Assembly (NCBI RefSeq): GCF_001685015.1
Contig: NZ_MAYT01000027.1
Span: forward strand, 149,436 to 213,435
From: Pseudobacillus wudalianchiensis
GTDB lineage: Bacteria > Bacillota > Bacilli > Bacillales > Domibacillaceae
DNA length: 64,000 nucleotides
Reading direction: 5' to 3'
Shown piece after piece: positions 32,783 through 41,409 of the stretch (positions are counted from its first letter, which is position 1; the number at the start of each line of letters is the position of its first letter). Both the position numbers and the translations under genes were made by a program. The notes beneath the pieces were generated by a model, which was given only the letters and a program-made list of their open reading frames with translations, was not told where the DNA came from and made no database searches.

Positions 32783-33058
32783 CTATCCACTTCTTACCCC
32801 ATAAAGAATACAGCCTACTCCGAGAAACACCCAGAAGATCGTTTGAAAAGAAATTCGATCGGTAAGACCCAACAGCCCAATAGAAGTAGTGGCAATTAAG
32901 ATGATTGGCCCTACTAAGGCCAGCGAGCTATTGAGAATGAGTGCCTTTTCAATATCATTGAATCGCAACATTAAAAAAGCAGCAAAAATTTCAATTCCGC
33001 CCGACAGTATCCTTAATAAAGCCATGCCCAGTACCGCTTTTTCTATAAATGTAAACAT
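32783..33058 (-). CDS. yqhV: YqhV-like membrane protein (DUF2619)
   Basis: A 91-residue protein with three hydrophobic segments. The N-terminal region VLGMALLRILSGGIEIFAAF, then LRFNDIEKALILNSSLALVG and the C-terminal FWVFLGVGCILYGVRSG, match the YqhV family. CTGGAGGAG precedes the ATG. In B. subtilis yqhV lies before the spoIIIA operon; no spoIIIA gene is nearby here. Function unknown. Confidence 0.82.
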   Translation of the reverse strand: MFTFIEKAVLGMALLRILSGGIEIFAAFLMLRFNDIEKALILNSSLALVGPIILIATTSIGLLGLTDRISFQTIFWVFLGVGCILYGVRSG

Positions 33059-33107
33059 ACGCTCCTCCAGTAAAAACCGTTCTTTTTACATTTATATGCA
33101 GTCGAAT

Positions 33108-33157
33108 AGAAAAGCAGGACAAGGCTTGTGAACTTTTTTATCTGTCCTTGCTTTTGG
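33108..33157 (-). terminator. Terminator of the lipoprotein gene
   Basis: AAAAGCAGGACA (33110-33121) pairs with TGTCCTTGCTTTT (33143-33155), with one bulged base. Confidence 0.6.
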
Positions 33158-33220
33158 TTATTATCTATAGTCTAATTTCTATGCTTTTTGTCTTTCTTCT
33201 TATGTTTCAATTCATCTGCT

Positions 33221-33610
33221 TTAACTAATCCTGCCATTAAAAACTTGTCCCCCGCCGTTAATTTTGATTACTTTAAGACGGTTATCTTGCTTGATAAAGA
33301 CCGTTTTATATTGTTTTTCGCCATTTTTATTCTTAAGCAAAAGAATTCGCTTATTCTCATTATCCGTAACCGTTTCAAATAGGTACTCTTGATCATGAAT
33401 GTGTTTCATTATTTCTTCATATTCAGGCAATGAAGTCCACTCTTCTTGTACCTGGCTCTCCTTCCCCTGCTGGGCTGTCTCCTTACGCTGAACAGGCTGT
33501 TCCTTTTCTTTTATAGCTCCACTATTCCTCTTCTCCCCTTCGTTGCTGCAGGCTGGGAGCATGAATGTAGCTATACAAAAGGACATCATCATTTTTTTCA
33601 TCTGCTTCAC
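33221..33610 (-). CDS. Small lipoprotein of unknown function
   Basis: A 129-residue protein with a basic start (MKQMKKMMMS), a short hydrophobic stretch and lipobox MLPAC (cysteine about residue 21). A charged Glu/Lys/Gln-rich linker follows, then a compact C-terminal region with YEEIMKHIHDQEYLFETVTD and NGEKQYKTVFIKQDNRLKVI. The ribosome binding site is GGAGGTGAAGC. I do not recognise a family. Confidence 0.72.
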   Translation of the reverse strand: MKQMKKMMMSFCIATFMLPACSNEGEKRNSGAIKEKEQPVQRKETAQQGKESQVQEEWTSLPEYEEIMKHIHDQEYLFETVTDNENKRILLLKNKNGEKQYKTVFIKQDNRLKVIKINGGGQVFNGRIS

Positions 33611-33771
33611 CTCCGAGCTGTTGATTTCTTTACTACTTTAACAAAAATTCTATTCTCTCTCCTCTATCATGAACTGGTTCAGCTTCTTTAGGCTTTGGCC
33701 CTGTCATCTAGTGGTTTTGTACATAATTTATAGAGAGAATGACCTTGTTAACAAAAAGGAGAATGACGAAC

Positions 33772-34125
33772 ATGAATCCATATTATTTTTATCCTGACTT
33801 TATTCCACAATCAGTGGACCATTACGCAGATTATTCTTATATGCAGCCCGAAGAAGAGTTTGATGTAAATCGGCAGCCGCAGGCGCTGGAGAGAAGAATC
33901 GAGGTGCTCGAACGAGAAAACCAGCGGCAGGTTAGAGAACTAACGCGACTTAGCCGAGAGATCAATCGAATCAATCAGGAAATTAACCGAATCAATCAAG
34001 AGATCAATCGGTTAAATCAAAATGATGAACGCCACACGAGGCGTTTGAATCGATTAAACCAGCGATTACGTACAGTAGAAAATAGATTGCATATTCCATT
34101 CGCCGCCATGGAAGACGGATTCTAA
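33772..34125 (+). CDS. Coiled-coil protein with Asn/Gln/Arg heptads
   Basis: About 117 residues beginning MNPYYFYPDFIP, an aromatic-rich start seen in some spore-coat proteins. From about residue 40 it is one coiled coil of near-exact repeats: (E)INRINQ is repeated three times, flanked by RELTRLSRE and RRLNRLNQRLRTVE. ATG at 33772 is preferred over 33739 and 33763 because AAAGGAG lies 10 bases upstream. It could be a spore or wall structural protein. No homologue is recalled with confidence. Confidence 0.7.
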   Translation: MNPYYFYPDFIPQSVDHYADYSYMQPEEEFDVNRQPQALERRIEVLERENQRQVRELTRLSREINRINQEINRINQEINRLNQNDERHTRRLNRLNQRLRTVENRLHIPFAAMEDGF

Positions 34126-34130
34126 TAACA

Positions 34131-34176
34131 AAAAAATCAAGCCAGGGATGACAGAACATCCCCGGCTTGATTTTTT
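34131..34176. terminator. Bidirectional terminator
   Basis: AATCAAGCCAGGGATG pairs with ACATCCCCGGCTTGATT with one mismatch, and T/A runs lie on both sides. It closes the coiled-coil gene and the convergent NlpC/P60 gene. Confidence 0.85.
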
Positions 34177-34660
34177 ATTTAATCACACGTTTAGCGCCCA
34201 CATAACGGTCTTTCCAATATTTTTCATTCATTTTTACTTCTTTTACTCCTTTAGAGGTTGCCCCTACAAATTTGCCATTCCCCGTATAAACAGCTACAAA
34301 GGAAACTTTCCCTTTTGCCCCTGTTGCATAAAAAACAAGGTCACCAAATTGCAAATCTTTTTGTTTGACTGCTTTGCCTATTTTATATTGATCAGCACTT
34401 GTTCTTGGAATTTTCATCTTAGTAGCAGCTTCTTTATACACATATTGTGTAAAGCCCCCTGCATCAAAGCCTTTCGGGGAAGTGCCTCCATACTTGTAAG
34501 GCGCTCCCATAAGTATTTCTGCTTTTGCAGCTACTTCTTCCCCGTAATTAATCGTAGCGGATGCCTGCTTGACAGGTCCACATGCGAAAGAGAAAGCGAA
34601 AGCAAAAAGAGTAAATAATGCGACTGCCCATCTTGAAACTGGTAAATAGATGTTCAACAA
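34175..34660 (-). CDS. Secreted NlpC/P60-fold protein lacking catalytic residues
   Basis: A 161-residue protein with a signal peptide (AVALFTLFAFAFSFACG, cleavage near ASA). One NlpC/P60 domain covers about residues 40-160: GAPYKYGGTSPKGFDAGGF, IPRTSADQYKIGK, LQFGDLVFYATG. The motif that normally reads DCSGF reads DAGGF, so the catalytic cysteine is alanine. The usual S-H-V-G-I-Y reads SFVAVY, so the histidine is phenylalanine, and the second histidine position reads VGA. The protein should therefore not cut peptidoglycan but may bind it. Start is TTG at 34660 or 34657 after TAGGAGG. Confidence 0.85.
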   Translation of the reverse strand: MLNIYLPVSRWAVALFTLFAFAFSFACGPVKQASATINYGEEVAAKAEILMGAPYKYGGTSPKGFDAGGFTQYVYKEAATKMKIPRTSADQYKIGKAVKQKDLQFGDLVFYATGAKGKVSFVAVYTGNGKFVGATSKGVKEVKMNEKYWKDRYVGAKRVIK

Positions 34661-34741
34661 AATGACCTCCTAATTGGAAAAAATTCAACACAAGAACAAA
34701 TATATGCTCGCTTATGTTTAATATTCCACTATTGAAGCATA

Positions 34742-34772
34742 TTAAAAAAGCAGATAAAAAAATCTGCTTTTC
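34742..34772 (-). terminator. Terminator of the SGNH hydrolase gene
   Basis: AAAGCAGAT (34747-34755) and ATCTGCTTT (34762-34770) form a stem with a T-run on the minus strand. Confidence 0.75.
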
Positions 34773-34773
34773 A

Positions 34774-35592
34774 TTAAACCGCTTCAACGAAAGGTTTCTT
34801 TTTTAACTGTTCAAGCATTTGCTTGGAAAGCGCTTCATAACCGAGCGCATTCGGATGCACGCCATCAGGTGCAAGATATTGCAAGTGATGGCCATTAATC
34901 ACTTTTGTCGTTTCGAGGACGATGGAATGATTGTATTTGTGAGCGACTTCATAGATTTTCACATTCCATTTTGGCAGTAACTGATCAGCCACTTTGTAAA
35001 GATCATGACTTGGTTTTAACGGGTTGTACATTTCTAAGAAAACAATGGTAGCGGACGGATTTTCTTTCTTAATTCGGTCCGTCATCGCCGTTAGGTTTTT
35101 GATAAATGTTTCCCGCATCGAGTCAAAATTTGCCACTACATTTTTGTAATCCCCTTGATAAAGAGTTTCCAAAATATCATTACCGCCGACATTAATCGTA
35201 ATCAAGTCGGCTCTTTTAATTTGTTCATCAAATTTGCCTGTTTGGACAAGTGTATTTAAATTCGTACTGTTAATACCAAGAATTCCTTCGTTTTCTAATA
35301 CTACTGTTTTGCCCGTTTGCTCTTCTAAACGGCGTGAAAAGTAATCGACAAAGCTCTCTTCATTTTCTGACCCAAAGCCAGCAATGATCGAATCGCCAAT
35401 AGCTAAATGATTTAAACTCTCTTTATCAACGTTGCTAAAATAATCAACATAAGAGAGAGCGGCTTGCGCAGAGGTAGGGGCAGCCTCTTCTTTCATTTGC
35501 TGAATTTGATAAGTAGGATAATAAAGCCAAAGGGATACAGCAATGACAGCAGCAATGACAATCGAGATAGTATATTTAAATAAACGCTTCAT
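34774..35592 (-). CDS. SGNH/GDSL hydrolase, membrane-anchored
   Basis: A 272-residue protein. An N-terminal membrane anchor (YTISIVIAAVIAVSLWLYYP) precedes an SGNH domain with the nucleophile block LAIGDSIIAGFG (about residue 68), INVGGNDILE and the catalytic pair DGVHPNALGYEAL. These enzymes hydrolyse esters of lipids or acylated glycans. B. subtilis YpmR is a similar anchored type. The active site faces outside. It is a single gene with its own terminator. Confidence 0.87.
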   Translation of the reverse strand: MKRLFKYTISIVIAAVIAVSLWLYYPTYQIQQMKEEAAPTSAQAALSYVDYFSNVDKESLNHLAIGDSIIAGFGSENEESFVDYFSRRLEEQTGKTVVLENEGILGINSTNLNTLVQTGKFDEQIKRADLITINVGGNDILETLYQGDYKNVVANFDSMRETFIKNLTAMTDRIKKENPSATIVFLEMYNPLKPSHDLYKVADQLLPKWNVKIYEVAHKYNHSIVLETTKVINGHHLQYLAPDGVHPNALGYEALSKQMLEQLKKKPFVEAV

Positions 35593-35795
35593 TTTTAGCT
35601 CCTTTGCTTCCTCTAAGATTGTTGTATTTTTTTCATTTGAATTAATAAAAGGAATGTCAATTCACTAGAAAGTGTAGACGAATCTTATAATAATCATACC
35701 TGTATTTTCAAGTGAAAAACCTGGTATGCTTTTGTTCAGAAGATTTGTGGTAAAATAAAACGGACCTATATTACTTTCAAAGGACGGATCAATAA

Positions 35796-36092
35796 ATGAA
35801 CATTACACACCATACGGTTGAGCTTCTTGAAGATCCATTTGGATTGCTTACCGGAGAGAGATTTGAATTTCATCTGTATGCAAACGTAGAGGAAGAGGAT
35901 GAACTCTATTCTGAATCTGGATTTTATATTCGCGTACTTTATTTAGTCGATGGAGATGAGGAAAAGATCATTCATTATCATTTGCATGACAGAGCAACAG
36001 GAGAAGTGCTTGATTTTGAGCTAGAAGAAGAAGAGGAAGCTCTTGTGGCAGCTTACTGTCATGATCACCTTCCTAGTGAAGAAACTGAATAA
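35796..36092 (+). CDS. Small acidic protein, DUF6509-like
   Basis: A 98-residue acidic protein: NITHHTVELLEDPFGLLTGE, RFEFHLYANVEEEDELYSES, GFYIRVLYLVDGDEEKIIHY, then an acidic helix and a final ALVAAYCHDHL. I associate this pattern with DUF6509 of Bacillus; the assignment is tentative. The start is preceded by AAAGGACGG. Function unknown. Confidence 0.7.
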   Translation: MNITHHTVELLEDPFGLLTGERFEFHLYANVEEEDELYSESGFYIRVLYLVDGDEEKIIHYHLHDRATGEVLDFELEEEEEALVAAYCHDHLPSEETE

Positions 36093-36098
36093 CGCACA

Positions 36099-36136
36099 AT
36101 ACCCCGCCTGCAACCAGATCGTCGCTAGCGGGGTTC
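36099..36136. terminator. Possible terminator between convergent genes
   Basis: ACCCCGC (36101-36107) and GCGGGGT (36128-36134) form a 7-bp GC-rich stem around a 20-base loop. The T-tract is weak. Confidence 0.4.
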
Positions 36137-36178
36137 AACTTATTTCTTCTGTTAACGCTTCCGTAGTAATCACATCCT

Positions 36179-36319
36179 CTATTTTATCTCACTCTTCATA
36201 TACTCCTGCAACTGTTCTTCTGTTAAATGCTTAACGAAGTGGTAAAAACTAATTGATTCCATTTCGTAATTTTCACAGCTTTCCATATAATACTCATAAG
36301 CTTCGCGATATATCTCCAC
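36179..36319 (-). CDS. Small protein of 46 residues
   Basis: GTG at 36319 follows AAAGGAGG by 8 bases, a consensus ribosome binding site. The protein reads MEIYREAYEYYMESCENYEM, then ESISFYHFVKHLTEEQLQEY and MKSEIK. It is acidic, tyrosine-rich and probably all-helical. A 12-base palindrome lies just upstream of the binding site. I do not recognise a family; size and type recall small sporulation or phosphorelay inhibitors, but no homology is claimed. Confidence 0.6.
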   Translation of the reverse strand: MEIYREAYEYYMESCENYEMESISFYHFVKHLTEEQLQEYMKSEIK

Positions 36320-36336
36320 AACACTCACCTCCTTTC

Positions 36337-36379
36337 TGTTATATAACAAAATATTTCTATTGAAATTAATATATAACAG
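36337..36379 (-). promoter_or_regulatory. Palindrome and half-site upstream of small gene
   Basis: TGTTATATAACA (36337-36348) is a perfect 12-base palindrome just upstream of the ribosome binding site. TATATAACAG recurs at 36370-36379. This is a candidate operator. Confidence 0.4.
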
Positions 36380-36439
36380 TTAGAAAATGATGTCAATCCT
36401 TTGCCCCCACTTTACCCGAAATATTCGGAAAATAAACGC

Positions 36440-36482
36440 TAAAAAGCGGATAGACAACGAAATTCGCGTCTATCCGCTTCTT
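36440..36482 (-). terminator. Terminator of the CoA-transferase gene
   Basis: AAGCGGATAGAC (36444-36455) and GTCTATCCGCTT (36468-36479) form a perfect 12-bp stem. On the minus strand it is followed by TTTTTAGC. Confidence 0.88.
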
Positions 36483-36485
36483 TTA

Positions 36486-37769
36486 TTAAAGGAAGTAGCC
36501 TAATTTTTTCGCCTCATAAGCTAGTTCTTCCTGAAACTTTGGATGAGCAATTTGAATTAGGGCCTTTACACGCTCTCGAATGGTTTTTCCCCGCAGCTGG
36601 GCAATCCCATATTCCGTCACAACATAATCTACGTCATTTTTCGAAGTGGTTACTGGCGTACCTAAAGCTAAGGCAGGAACGATTTTGGAGATGCTATCAT
36701 TTTTGGTTGTGGAATGCAAACAAATAATTCCTCTGCCTCCTTGCGATAAACGCGCGGAAACCCCAAAGTCCGACTGCCCTCCGGATGAGGACCAATACGT
36801 GTTCCCAGCCTTCTCTGCATTGCACTGACCCAGAAAATCCACTTCAATAGCTGCATTAATCGTGACCATGTTGTCTATTTGAGAAACACGGCGAACATCA
36901 TTTGTTTCATTTACCGGCAGCATAAAAATATCTTTATTTTCATGCATGAAGTCATACAGCTTCTTCGTGCCGTAAGCGAATGTTGCCGTTGTTTTTCCAG
37001 GGTAATCCGTGCGTCTCCGATTCGTGACGGCTCCGCTCTGATAAAGCTCTACTAATTGATCGGGTATCATTTCTGTCAAAATAGATAAATCCTGATAATT
37101 TGTTAAAGACTTCATTACCGCATTTGGAATCGCCCCGAATCCAATTTGCAAGCTATCCCCATCTTTAATAAGGCTCGCAACATAGCGGCCGATTTTTTCA
37201 TCTTTTTCCGTAATGACAGGCACTGGAGATTCTATTAGTGGCTGATGATGCTCAATGAGCGCTGTGACTTCCGAAAGGTGAATTTGATTCCTCCCATAAG
37301 TTCGCGGCATGTATTCATTTACTTCCAGTAATATCGTTTTGGCGGTTCCAGCGAGCGGTGCGGTATAATCACAATTCGTTCCCAGAGAAAAGAAGCCGTT
37401 CTCATCCATCGGTGAAACAGTGGCCATTATCACCTGTTGGTCTGTTATTTCTTTTAACAATGCCGGTACGTCTGAAAAGTGATTAGGCAGCAGGTCCACA
37501 GCGCCTTCCTGAAACGCGTGTCGATCACCAGCTGCTAAAAACATCGAAATGACTTTTAGCTCTTCTGGCTTCTTTCTAATTGCTGGCCGGGACGTTAACA
37601 TTTGGAACAGACGGTTTTCTTTTAAATCTTCTCTCTTTTCAAGTGCTGCCAGCAAAGCTGGTGGTTCGCCAGCCATTAAAGGGACGATAATATCGTCGCC
37701 TGCTTCAATCAAGCAAACTGCTTCGTCTGCCTTCATCAACTTTTTTTGATATTCTTTTTCATTCGCCAC
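36486..37769 (-). CDS. Acetyl-CoA hydrolase/transferase family protein
   Basis: About 427 residues covering both halves of the acetyl-CoA hydrolase/4-hydroxybutyrate CoA-transferase family. QIGFGAIPNAVMKSL is the conserved GxGxxP region. INAAIEVDFLGQCNAEK resembles the segment carrying the catalytic glutamate, and VTEYGIAQLRGKTIRERVKA is the C-terminal signature. The enzyme moves CoA between short carboxylic acids. GTG at 37769 is preferred because AAGGGAG lies 8 bases upstream; GTG at 37778 abuts that signal. The acceptor acid is unknown. Confidence 0.85.
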   Translation of the reverse strand: MANEKEYQKKLMKADEAVCLIEAGDDIIVPLMAGEPPALLAALEKREDLKENRLFQMLTSRPAIRKKPEELKVISMFLAAGDRHAFQEGAVDLLPNHFSDVPALLKEITDQQVIMATVSPMDENGFFSLGTNCDYTAPLAGTAKTILLEVNEYMPRTYGRNQIHLSEVTALIEHHQPLIESPVPVITEKDEKIGRYVASLIKDGDSLQIGFGAIPNAVMKSLTNYQDLSILTEMIPDQLVELYQSGAVTNRRRTDYPGKTTATFAYGTKKLYDFMHENKDIFMLPVNETNDVRRVSQIDNMVTINAAIEVDFLGQCNAEKAGNTYWSSSGGQSDFGVSARLSQGGRGIICLHSTTKNDSISKIVPALALGTPVTTSKNDVDYVVTEYGIAQLRGKTIRERVKALIQIAHPKFQEELAYEAKKLGYFL

Positions 37770-37916
37770 GGACGACACTCCCTTAAGCCGTTTGACAATT
37801 TTTCATGCTTTCTCTTTATGAAAAGAGAAGATGTCTTGTCTTTATCATATATACTGGCTATTGGTTGTCAAGCAGTCTAGTTTTATTATGATGGGCAAAC
37901 AAATAGATGACTATAT

Positions 37917-38951
37917 TTATAACTCGTCAAAGCCATTCGCTTCACTTGTCTTTGTATAGGCGCGTGACTTTTGTTCAAAAAAGTCTGTTTTGCCGAGGTC
38001 TACTTCTTGATAAGCGATAATCCAGCGCATTGGATTTGTTCGATACCCTTCAAATGGTGCCGAAAAGCCTAGCTGTTCCGCTCGTTTATTTGCCATGAAT
38101 CTGATATAGCTTTCTAGCTCGTTCATTTGAATGCCATCTATTTTGTGGCCAATAATCGATTTTCCCCATTCAATTTCAAGTTCCGCTGCCTGTCGGAAAG
38201 CTTCTTGCCCATAAGCCCGCAGTTCTTCTGTATCATACTCTGGGTTTTCGTTCAGCACTTCTTTAAAAATCTTTTCAAACAGCCCAACATGAAGCTGTTC
38301 ATCGCGATTAATATAATTGATCATCGTACTAGTGGCGATCATTTTTTGATTGCGGGCTAAGTTGTAGAAAAAGGCAAAGCCAGAATAGAAGAAAAGACCT
38401 TCTAATATCACATCATAAATAACGGATTTAAGAAAATTCTCAACGGTTGGTTCGTGAGAAAATGCTTCATATCCTTTTGTCACAAATTCATTGCGTTCTT
38501 GAAGAATCGGTTCAGTGCGCCAAAAATCAAATACACGATCTTGTGTTTCCTTATCAGCTACGCTAGAAAGAACATAGCTGTAGGAATGATTATGGATCAC
38601 TTCCTGTTGGGCAAGAATGATCATCAAAGCATGCAAGCTGGAATCCGTTAAATAGTCCGCTGCTCTGCCGGCATAATCAGTTTGAATGCTGTCAAGCAAA
38701 GCGAGCAAGCCGATAATCTTCAAAAATGCATTTCTTTCATCAGGCGTCAGTTCACTAAATTGCTGCCGGTCTTTCGTCATGTTGATCTCAAACGGCGTCC
38801 AAAAGTTCGCTAGCATTCTCTTATACTTCGGATAAGCCCAGCTAAAACGCACGTCATCCCAGTTTAAAATGTTGGAGCTTCTTCCATTAATAATAGCGGT
38901 AGACCGATTGGGTGCACTGTGATCGATAATCTCCCTTTTCTTAAGCTTCAT
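37917..38951 (-). CDS. Class I ribonucleotide reductase, beta (radical) subunit
   Basis: A 344-residue ferritin-like protein. The metal ligands are visible: LLDSIQ (Asp), QQEVIHNHSYSY (Glu, His, and the radical tyrosine 7 residues after the Glu), ILEGLFFYSGFAFF (Glu) and INRDEQLHVGLF (Glu, His). It holds the di-metal tyrosyl radical used by the alpha subunit. It lies 14 bases downstream of the alpha gene in one operon that starts with a cobalamin riboswitch. No nrdI gene is adjacent, so a class Ib type is not indicated. Confidence 0.93.
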   Translation of the reverse strand: MKLKKREIIDHSAPNRSTAIINGRSSNILNWDDVRFSWAYPKYKRMLANFWTPFEINMTKDRQQFSELTPDERNAFLKIIGLLALLDSIQTDYAGRAADYLTDSSLHALMIILAQQEVIHNHSYSYVLSSVADKETQDRVFDFWRTEPILQERNEFVTKGYEAFSHEPTVENFLKSVIYDVILEGLFFYSGFAFFYNLARNQKMIATSTMINYINRDEQLHVGLFEKIFKEVLNENPEYDTEELRAYGQEAFRQAAELEIEWGKSIIGHKIDGIQMNELESYIRFMANKRAEQLGFSAPFEGYRTNPMRWIIAYQEVDLGKTDFFEQKSRAYTKTSEANGFDEL

Positions 38952-38965
38952 AACTATTCTCCTCC

Positions 38966-41191
38966 TTATGAATGACAGCTTTCACATTCTTCAATATCAG
39001 AAGCGGTAGACCGCACATAATAAGTCGTCTTTAATCCCGATTCCCATGCATCTAGGTGTAAGTCTAACAAGGCTTTTGCTTTAATGTCGTTGCGCACATA
39101 TAAATTAAAGGATACAGCCTGATCAATATGGCGCTGGCGCTTGGCATTTTGGCGAATGCTCCAATGCTGATCAATGAAATAAACGGTCTTGTAGTACCAT
39201 GTCGTCTGAGCTGACAAGTCAGGCGCTGTCACAGGTATTTTGTAATTTTTCTTTTCTTCCATATATTCTTTACGGAAAACTGGATCAATTCCAGCTGTTG
39301 AACCCGCGATCAAAGCGGTGGACGAGTTTGGAGCGACCGCCAGCAAATAACCATTTCTCATACCAGATGTTTTGACTGTTTCCTTTAACTGCTGCCACTT
39401 TGCTTCATTATAATTACGTTGTTCAAAGTAGGCACCACTATCCCAATCTGATCCTGCAAAGACCGGATATGAACCTTTTTCTGCTGCAAGTTCCGCGCTT
39501 GCTTGAATCGTTAAAAAGGCAATTTGCTCATACAATTCATCACAATAATGGACTGCTTCGTTTGATTCCCAGCTCAACCCCTTTAAGGCAAGCAAATGCT
39601 GCCAGCCAAATGTGCCAAGTCCAATTCCTCTATATTTCTTGTTCGTCAGCTGCGCTTGTAAAACAGGAATATTATTCATATCGATAACGTTATCGAGCAT
39701 TCTTACTTGGATGAGGATTAAGCGTTCAAGCACTTCATCCATCACAGCCCGGGCTAAAGAAATGGACGAGAGGTTACAAACGACGTAATCACCAGGATCT
39801 TTTGTAACCACAATTTTTCCGTCTTCTGTTTTTTCTTCGATTACGACCGTCGGACTCATATTTTGACAGATTTCTGTGCAAAGATTGCTTGCGTAAACCA
39901 TTCCGGTGTGCTTATTCGGATTCGCTCGGTTAACGGTGTCTCGGTAAAACATGTAAGGTGTGCCTGTTTCAAGCTGGGAAATCATAATGGCTTTCATAAT
40001 CTCGATAGCCGGAACTGTTTTTTTGCTTATGTGCGGATGAGCCACGCACTCTTTATATCTTGTTCTAAACGTTCCCTCTCCCCTTTTCTCATCAAATGAA
40101 TCTTCAAGAGAGTAACCCATCACTTTTCTTATCTCATGAGGGTCAAATAAATGCCATTCTTCTCGTTTATCGACTGCTTCCATAAATAAGTCAGGAATAG
40201 TGACACCCGTGAATAAGTCGTGTGTTCTGCGGCGTTCGTCTCCATTATTCAACCGGGTTTCCAAAAATGAGAAAATATCTTTGTGCCAAATATCCAAATA
40301 AACAGCAATCGCTCCTTGACGCTGTCCAAGTTGATCGACGGATACAGCCGTATTATTGAGCTGCTTCATCCAAGGAATCACACCGGAGCTCACATTTTTA
40401 AATCCTTTAATATCGCTTCCTTGGCTGCGAATTTTCCCTAAATAAATCCCAAGTCCGCCGCCATTCTTACTTAAATTAGCTGCATCCGTATTAGCATCAA
40501 AAATTCCTTGCAAGCTGTCATCCACTGTATCAATGAAGCAGCTTGACAGTTGGCCATATGATTTTCCCGCATTCGCAAGCGTTGGGGTAGCGGTAGTCAT
40601 ATATAAATTAGAGAGCGCCCAGTAAGCTTCCTTCACGTAGTGCAGCCGTGTTGATTTGGGCTCGTTCATCATTAAGGTCATCGCAATAATGAGCCATCTT
40701 TCCTGCGGAAGCTCTGCCGGCTGCTTATCTAGTGTACGGGCTAAATATCTTTCACTTAATGTGACAATCCCAATGTATGTAAATAATTTGTCCTTCTCAG
40801 GATCGATTAGTTTGCTAAGCTCGTCCATTTCATCTTTTGTATAAGAAACGGTTAACTGAGAATTGTATATTCCTTCTTCAATTAAAAGCTGGATGAGCCT
40901 TGGGAAATCTCCGTATCCAGCCAATTTCTCCCCGCGGGTTGTCGCTGCCTGCTTATACAGTTGTTTTAAATACAATCGGGCTGCGATAAATGTCCAATCT
41001 GGTTCCATGCTCGTGATCCGCTCAACTGCTGAATGTAAAAGCAGCTGCCAAACTTGCTCATCTGTCCATTCTTCTCTCGTATCAAGTGTTCCCTTTATCT
41101 TATTTTCATAGCTTGCCAGTTCAATATGTGGAAATTCCCTTTGAATTTCAATAAATGCCTCTTCTGCTATTCTTTGTACGGTTTGAATCAT
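38966..41191 (-). CDS. Class I ribonucleotide reductase, alpha subunit
   Basis: A 741-residue catalytic subunit. The active-site cysteines are visible: GQLSSCFIDTVDDS, SNLCTEICQN and DYVVCNLSSISLA, with N-x-C-x-E around the thiyl cysteine. The C-terminal redox pair CESCHS is present, and ALIAGSTAGIDPVF carries a typical late segment. It makes deoxyribonucleotides with the beta subunit and needs oxygen, not B12. The first 100 residues do not show a clear ATP-cone. TAGGAGG precedes ATG. A B12 riboswitch and terminator lie upstream, so the genes should be shut down when cobalamin is plentiful. Confidence 0.95.
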   Translation of the reverse strand: MIQTVQRIAEEAFIEIQREFPHIELASYENKIKGTLDTREEWTDEQVWQLLLHSAVERITSMEPDWTFIAARLYLKQLYKQAATTRGEKLAGYGDFPRLIQLLIEEGIYNSQLTVSYTKDEMDELSKLIDPEKDKLFTYIGIVTLSERYLARTLDKQPAELPQERWLIIAMTLMMNEPKSTRLHYVKEAYWALSNLYMTTATPTLANAGKSYGQLSSCFIDTVDDSLQGIFDANTDAANLSKNGGGLGIYLGKIRSQGSDIKGFKNVSSGVIPWMKQLNNTAVSVDQLGQRQGAIAVYLDIWHKDIFSFLETRLNNGDERRRTHDLFTGVTIPDLFMEAVDKREEWHLFDPHEIRKVMGYSLEDSFDEKRGEGTFRTRYKECVAHPHISKKTVPAIEIMKAIMISQLETGTPYMFYRDTVNRANPNKHTGMVYASNLCTEICQNMSPTVVIEEKTEDGKIVVTKDPGDYVVCNLSSISLARAVMDEVLERLILIQVRMLDNVIDMNNIPVLQAQLTNKKYRGIGLGTFGWQHLLALKGLSWESNEAVHYCDELYEQIAFLTIQASAELAAEKGSYPVFAGSDWDSGAYFEQRNYNEAKWQQLKETVKTSGMRNGYLLAVAPNSSTALIAGSTAGIDPVFRKEYMEEKKNYKIPVTAPDLSAQTTWYYKTVYFIDQHWSIRQNAKRQRHIDQAVSFNLYVRNDIKAKALLDLHLDAWESGLKTTYYVRSTASDIEECESCHS

Positions 41192-41242
41192 ATCTATTCC
41201 TCCTAAACGATCAGTAGTTTAGAAAGAGATTTTTTTAGCAAC

Positions 41243-41272
41243 AAAAAAACCATCTTTCTAGATGAAAGATGG
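41243..41272 (-). terminator. Leader terminator (riboswitch expression platform)
   Basis: CCATCTTTC and GAAAGATGG form a perfect 9-bp stem with a 5-base loop (41250-41272). On the minus strand seven T follow (41249-41243). It lies about 50 bases before the alpha-subunit start and 140 bases after the riboswitch, as expected for a transcriptional off-switch. Confidence 0.85.
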
Positions 41273-41409
41273 GATGAGGGCGAAGAAATAATCTTTTCAC
41301 AAAGTGAGACAGACCTGCCCTTGTACACAATAAAGAGCCTGTCTGAATAAAAGACATTGTCGTTTTCTCCGCGCTTTCTTCCCAACTCCCGAAGAAGAGT
41401 AAACGCTGT

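Noticed and set aside
38966-41191. Antisense open frames across the ribonucleotide reductase genes
   Set aside because: Several plus-strand frames of 60-95 codons lie opposite the reductase genes, without ribosome binding sites or recognisable domains. They mirror the coding strand.
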